From positions 59,385 to 67,256 of the forward strand of contig NZ_KL585395.1 of assembly GCF_000721935.1 (NCBI RefSeq): a stretch of DNA of 7,872 nucleotides. The letters run 5' to 3'. Positions 5,234-7,872 of the stretch are shown one piece after another (position 1 is the first letter of the stretch; each line of letters starts with the position of its first letter). The translations under genes were made by a program, and so were the position numbers. This stretch comes from Streptomyces sp. NRRL WC-3549 (GTDB lineage: Bacteria > Actinomycetota > Actinomycetes > Streptomycetales > Streptomycetaceae). The notes under the pieces were generated by a model. The model saw only the letters and a list, made by a program, of their open reading frames with translations. It did not search any database and was not told the DNA's origin.

Positions 5234-6832
5234 TCACGGCTCCTCCCAGTACCGCGGGTGCACCAGCGTCGACGGCAGGGCCCCGCGCTGCCGGACCCGC
5301 TCCGCCGAGCGCCCGGCCGCCAGCAGCTCCCGCTCCCCCAGCGACCTCGGACCGGGGGCGTCCGCGTCCAGGCGCAGCTGGAGCGAAGGCTCCCGCCCGG
5401 CCAGCACGAAGCCCCAGTCGTGCGGGGCCCTTGACGTGTGCCTGGAGCGGTCCGGGCCCGCGGCGAAGCCGACGAGCCGCCCCTCGACGCGGTACGGGCG
5501 GGTGGAGAGGCCGCCCGCGCGCACCGACGCCTCCACCGTCCAGAAGGTGGCGGGCCTGCCGTCGAGCGGCCCGGCGTGCACCACCAGCCGGCCGCCCGGC
5601 TCCAGGGCCCCCGCGACCAGGCCGTAGAACTCCGCGGAGTAGAGCTTGGTGCTGGCCGTGATCCCGGGGTCCGGCAGGTCCGAGACCACCACGTCGTAGC
5701 GGTCGTGGCCGGAGCGCAGCCAGGTGAACGCGTCCGCCGTGACCGCCGTCAGCCGCGGATCGTCGTACGCGTGTCCGTTGAGCCCGGACAGCGCCGGGTC
5801 CGTGCGGGCCAACCGGGTGACGGCCGGGTCGAGCTCCACGACCACGACGGACTCGACGTCCGCATGGCGCAGCACCTCCCGGGCGGCCAGCCCGTCGCCG
5901 CCGCCGAGGATCAGCACCCGCGCGTGCCGCCCCGCCATCGCCGGGTGCACCAGCGCCTCGTGGTAGCGGTACTCGTCCTGGGAGCTGACCCGCAGCCGGC
6001 CGTCCAGATAGAGGTCCAGGGAGTCCCGGCCCGCCCCGGTGAGCACGACCTCCTGCACCCCGGTCTGCACGGCGACCCGCACGTCCCCGCCGTACACCGC
6101 GCGCCGCGCCGCTCGCTCGAAGTCGTCGACCAGGACCGTCGCCGTGGCCAGCAGGGCGAGCACGGTGACGTTGACCGTGATCAGCAGCCAGCGGGACCGC
6201 CGGTCCAGGTCACGCCGGAACACCCACAGCACCAGCGCCCCGCCCGCCGCCGCGTTGACCGCGCCGGTGACCAGCGCGCCGGTGAGCTGGCCCATCACCG
6301 GCAGCAGCAGGAAGGGGAAGGCGAGCCCGCCCACCAGCGCGCCCACGTAGTCGGCGGCGAAGAGGTCGGCGACCGCCCCGCCCGCGTCCTGCCGGTCGAC
6401 CCGCTGGATCATCGTCATCAGCAGCGGGATCTCCGCACCGATGAGGACACCGATCGCGAGCGAGAACCCCACCAGCGCGTACCGAGACTCCCCGAGCCAC
6501 GCGAAGGACGCGTACAGCACGAGCGCCGACGTCCCGCCGACCAGCGCGAGGGCGGCTTCCAGCAGGCCGAATCCGACCGCGGCCCGGCTGCGTAAACGTT
6601 TCGCGAGGAGCGACCCGATGCCCATCGCGAACACCATCACGGAGAGCACGACGGAGGCCTGGGTCACCGAGTCGCCGATCAGGTAGGAGGCGAGCGCCAC
6701 CAGTTCGAGCTCGTAGACCAGGCCGCACGCGGCACAGACGAAGACCACGGCCAGCACCAGGAACCGGCCGGTCCGCGGCCGTACGGGAATCCGCGCCGCG
6801 CCCCCTCGCGGCGACGCCTGCTGGTCGATCAT
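5234..6832 (-). CDS. speE: Membrane-anchored spermidine synthase-like aminopropyltransferase
   Basis: 532 residues in two halves. Residues 1-240 contain about seven hydrophobic helices (near 23-52, 57-76, 84-108, 117-141, 155-180, 183-206 and 213-236), so the protein sits in the cytoplasmic membrane. Residues 245-470 form the Rossmann-like spermidine synthase domain: [24 protein letters not shown] at 274-297, the cofactor loop LILGGGDG at 307-314, VVVELDP at 330-336 with the ribose-binding acid, and VVSDLPDP at 382-389 with the probable catalytic Asp, followed by LYSAEFY. SpeE moves an aminopropyl group from decarboxylated S-adenosylmethionine to putrescine. Membrane-fused homologues are common in Streptomyces, but few have proven substrates, and no speD or decarboxylase gene is in view, so another amine acceptor or methyltransferase-like chemistry remains possible. 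There is no Shine-Dalgarno before the ATG; TAGCGT ends 7 nt upstream. Confidence 0.92.
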   Translation of the reverse strand: MIDQQASPRGGAARIPVRPRTGRFLVLAVVFVCAACGLVYELELVALASYLIGDSVTQASVVLSVMVFAMGIGSLLAKRLRSRAAVGFGLLEAALALVGGTSALVLYASFAWLGESRYALVGFSLAIGVLIGAEIPLLMTMIQRVDRQDAGGAVADLFAADYVGALVGGLAFPFLLLPVMGQLTGALVTGAVNAAAGGALVLWVFRRDLDRRSRWLLITVNVTVLALLATATVLVDDFERAARRAVYGGDVRVAVQTGVQEVVLTGAGRDSLDLYLDGRLRVSSQDEYRYHEALVHPAMAGRHARVLILGGGDGLAAREVLRHADVESVVVVELDPAVTRLARTDPALSGLNGHAYDDPRLTAVTADAFTWLRSGHDRYDVVVSDLPDPGITASTKLYSAEFYGLVAGALEPGGRLVVHAGPLDGRPATFWTVEASVRAGGLSTRPYRVEGRLVGFAAGPDRSRHTSRAPHDWGFVLAGREPSLQLRLDADAPGPRSLGERELLAAGRSAERVRQRGALPSTLVHPRYWEEP

Positions 6833-6839
6833 GAAGGGA

Positions 6840-6845
6840 ACGCTA
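6840..6845 (-). promoter_or_regulatory. Candidate -10 box of leaderless speE-like gene
   Basis: TAGCGT ends 7 nt before the ATG at 6832. A GTGACA resembling a -35 lies upstream, but at 21 nt, longer than the usual 16-19. The sequence before the ATG (TTCCCTTC) has no Shine-Dalgarno, which favours a leaderless start. Confidence 0.4.
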
Positions 6846-6869
6846 CGTCACTGCGCCGTTGCGCTTTGT

Positions 6870-6883
6870 CACCCACACGGGTG
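6870..6883. promoter_or_regulatory. Short inverted repeat upstream of speE-like gene
   Basis: CACCC-ACAC-GGGTG is a 5-bp stem with a 4-nt loop. It lies just upstream of the GTGACA element, about 37 nt before the start codon, where an operator half-site pair could lie. Evidence is limited to symmetry and position. Confidence 0.2.
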
Positions 6884-6915
6884 CAAGTGCGCCCTGGGCC
6901 GCCCCGGCGCCCGCC

Positions 6916-6936
6916 GCCGGCGGTCCCCGCGCCGGC
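6916..6936 (-). terminator. Hairpin directly after the DUF2617 gene
   Basis: Arms GCCGGCG (6916-6922) and CGCCGGC (6930-6936) form 7 perfect G/C pairs around a 7-nt loop. The stem begins at the base next to the stop codon. It is probably a terminator or 3'-end stabiliser; the stem is short but entirely G/C. Confidence 0.45.
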
Positions 6937-7458
6937 TCACGGAACGGGCGCCGGCATCCGCACGCCGACCCGTGTCCGGGTCACCACCAACTGCCCCTCC
7001 TGCGGGTACGCGTGCCAGGTACGCCAGCGCACCTGGCCCTCGGTGCGCTGCGCCAGCATCGCGGTGAACGCGTGCGGGCTGCCGGGAAACGTCCCCGCGA
7101 GGCCGTGCGGGTGGTCGGAGACCAGGGCGAGCAACTCCTGGGCGCGCCCGGCGAACGAGCCCTCGGAGAGCGTCTCGACGCGCGCCGCGAACTCGTACTC
7201 CCAGTCGCCGAGCCGCTTGGCGACCCCGAGGGGCAGGGGTGTGCTGCTGCCCGGCATGCAGGCGACGGTCTCGGAGCAGGACCCCCGCTCCTCCTCCAGC
7301 AGCACCTGGTGGGAAGCGCCCAGCAGCCTCATCTGCAGGGTGGCGCCGGCGAGTTGGAGGTCGAGTACGGCGAGGGCGGGCAGTGGCTCACGGCCCAGCG
7401 CCCAGGCCAGGTCGGCGGCACGGGTGTCGGAATAGGCGGTCTGGAGGGTCGTGAGCAT
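6937..7458 (-). CDS. DUF2617 family protein
   Basis: 173 residues, probably cytosolic, with no signal peptide or membrane helix. I recognise it as an actinobacterial DUF2617 protein from its overall sequence, which runs MLTTLQTAYSDTRAADLAWALG at the start, then LLGASHQVLLEEERGSCSETVAC at 45-67, GDWEYEFAARVE at 84-95, SDHPHGLAGTFPGSPHAFTAM at 114-134 and WRTWHAYPQEGQLVVTRTRV at 145-164. The family has no assigned function that I know of. The cluster of His and acidic residues might bind a metal, but this is only inference. The ATG at 7458 is preferred because GGAG ends 8 nt before it; the frame stays open 6 codons further upstream. It precedes the speE-like gene by 104 nt, and this pairing appears conserved in Streptomyces as far as I recall, so a functional link to the membrane SpeE homologue is worth considering. 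Confidence 0.85.
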   Translation of the reverse strand: MLTTLQTAYSDTRAADLAWALGREPLPALAVLDLQLAGATLQMRLLGASHQVLLEEERGSCSETVACMPGSSTPLPLGVAKRLGDWEYEFAARVETLSEGSFAGRAQELLALVSDHPHGLAGTFPGSPHAFTAMLAQRTEGQVRWRTWHAYPQEGQLVVTRTRVGVRMPAPVP

Positions 7459-7574
7459 TGGATCGGCTCCGCACACACATGTGGAACATGGACAGGGGGT
7501 GCCCCGGCGCCGCGCACGTGGGGGAATGGGAGACGCCCGAACCGGCCCAACTGGGCCTGCGGGGCTGAATGTTC

Positions 7575-7603
7575 TTTACAACGAGGAAATCATGAAGTAA
7601 GCG
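7575..7603 (+). promoter_or_regulatory. Weak plus-strand promoter candidate in AT-rich island
   Basis: TTTACA (7575-7580), a 17-nt spacer and TAAGCG (7598-7603) resemble a sigma-70-type promoter reading rightward, although the last base of the -10 is G rather than T. Any transcript would run towards the hairpin at 7731-7760 and be antisense to the 3' region of the right-edge gene. Confidence 0.2.
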
Positions 7604-7683
7604 ACACTCGCAGCTTTTTTGCCCAACTCGCTGCGGATTCCATCCCGTCGGGGGCAGGACGGTTCAGGTGTTCTGGCGGAAGT

Positions 7684-7706
7684 GGCCGCCCGACCGGACG
7701 GCGGCC
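7684..7706. repeat. 7-bp inverted repeat
   Basis: GGCCGCC and GGCGGCC flank a 9-nt loop. It lies just beyond the hairpin at 7731-7760 in the direction of the right-edge gene's transcription, so it could be a second stem of a tandem terminator. Confidence 0.3.
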
Positions 7707-7730
7707 GCCATCCGACTCGCCAACACGGCA

Positions 7731-7760
7731 GTGCCCGGCGGAAGTTGAACCACCGGGCAC
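7731..7760 (-). terminator. Terminator of the right-edge Gly/Cys-rich gene
   Basis: Arms GTGCCCGG (7731-7738) and CCGGGCAC (7753-7760) pair perfectly. After a C/A mismatch, two further G-C pairs close an 8-nt loop. It lies 56 nt past the stop codon of the right-edge gene. There is no U-tract, so it could work in both directions. Confidence 0.5.
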
Positions 7761-7816
7761 CTCATGGACATACGGACGCCTCCCCCGTCCCACCGGACGC
7801 GGCCTCCACCCCCTGC

Positions 7817-7872
7817 TCAGTCGCCGCCCCCGCCGCAGCCGCCACCGCAGGAGTGGCCGCCGCCCCCGCAGG
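7817..7872 (-). CDS. C-terminal end of a Gly/Cys-rich protein (partial)
   Basis: Only the last 18 codons are in the window; the gene continues past the right edge. Reading leftward in frame from 7870 gives CGGGGGHSCGGGCGGGGD and then TGA at 7817-7819. Tails of this Gly/Cys/His kind end the Streptomyces TIGR04222-type membrane proteins and some other small actinobacterial membrane proteins. Identification rests on that tail alone. The alternative frames read Ala/Pro- or Arg/Leu-rich sequence without a stop at this point, which makes this frame the most protein-like, and a terminator-like hairpin follows it. The body of the protein cannot be seen. Confidence 0.55.
   Translation of the reverse strand, partial: CGGGGHSCGGGCGGGGD

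Larger units (their letters stand above)
7459..7816. other. Intergenic region with hairpins and AT-rich island
   Basis: A gap of 358 nt without a convincing gene. From the DUF2617 start outward it holds: an RBS-proximal segment with CACATGTG; a GGCCC-AACT-GGGCC stem at 7544-7557; an AT-rich island at about 7566-7620; a CGCAGC/GCTGCG stem (7609-7614 / 7630-7635) whose 15-nt loop begins with six T; a GGCCGCC/GGCGGCC stem (7684-7690 / 7700-7706); and a terminator-like hairpin at 7731-7760. The DUF2617 promoter must lie here, but I see no clean TTGAC/TANNNT pair on the minus strand. Confidence 0.6.

Noticed and set aside
3428..5434. Plus-strand open frame of 668 codons
   Set aside because: It is antisense to the epimerase, the SRPBCC gene and the end of the speE-like gene, with low-complexity Arg/Gly/Pro composition and no motifs.
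5438..6595. Plus-strand open frame of 385 codons
   Set aside because: It is the antisense shadow of the speE-like gene: Arg/His/Gln/Pro-rich and lacking recognisable domains.
7590..7793. Minus-strand 67-codon frame in the intergenic region
   Set aside because: It has no Shine-Dalgarno, spans the terminator-like hairpin, and its codon use and composition do not resemble a real protein. The inner 17-codon start at about 7641 (MESAASWAKKL and following) is also unsupported.

Overview
The window is very GC-rich. Third-codon-position G/C bias, stacked GC hairpins, GTG starts and recognisable protein families all point to a Streptomyces chromosome or a close relative. All seven genes I can support, six complete and one cut by the right edge, lie on the minus strand, so transcription runs from high to low coordinates. 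The content is conserved core genome. I see no phage, insertion sequence, CRISPR array, tRNA or rRNA.

Layout in transcription order: (1) the last 18 codons of a Gly/Cys-rich protein enter at the right edge (7817-7872). (2) A gap of about 360 bp (7459-7816) holds several hairpins and an AT-rich island. (3) A DUF2617-type protein (6937-7458). (4) A membrane-anchored spermidine synthase-like protein (5234-6832). (5) A SRPBCC/CoxG-like domain joined by a long disordered linker to a C-terminal membrane anchor (4001-5152). (6) An aldose 1-epimerase-like protein (3167-3961). (7) Orotate phosphoribosyltransferase pyrE (2550-3089). (8) Class II fructose-bisphosphate aldolase fba (1337-2359). (9) A MalY/PatB-type PLP-dependent C-S lyase/aminotransferase (62-1258).

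The genes serve different housekeeping tasks: glycolysis/gluconeogenesis, pyrimidine synthesis, sugar anomer interconversion, polyamine-type chemistry and sulfur amino acid metabolism. Hairpins follow several of the genes, so they look like co-oriented, mostly separately transcribed units rather than one operon. Four of them (pyrE, epimerase, SRPBCC, speE-like) lack a well-placed Shine-Dalgarno and have a TANNNT hexamer ending 7-8 nt before the start codon, the layout expected of leaderless mRNAs.

The most notable non-coding element is a perfect GTTTCACGTGAAAC at 2510-2523, which is the Streptomyces parS (ParB centromere) sequence. It sits at the exact centre of a 40-bp near-perfect palindrome in the pyrE-fba gap, so one element appears to be both a chromosome-segregation site and the pyrE terminator hairpin. 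A parS also implies that the window lies in the origin-proximal core of the chromosome. I did not find a convincing new multi-gene system.
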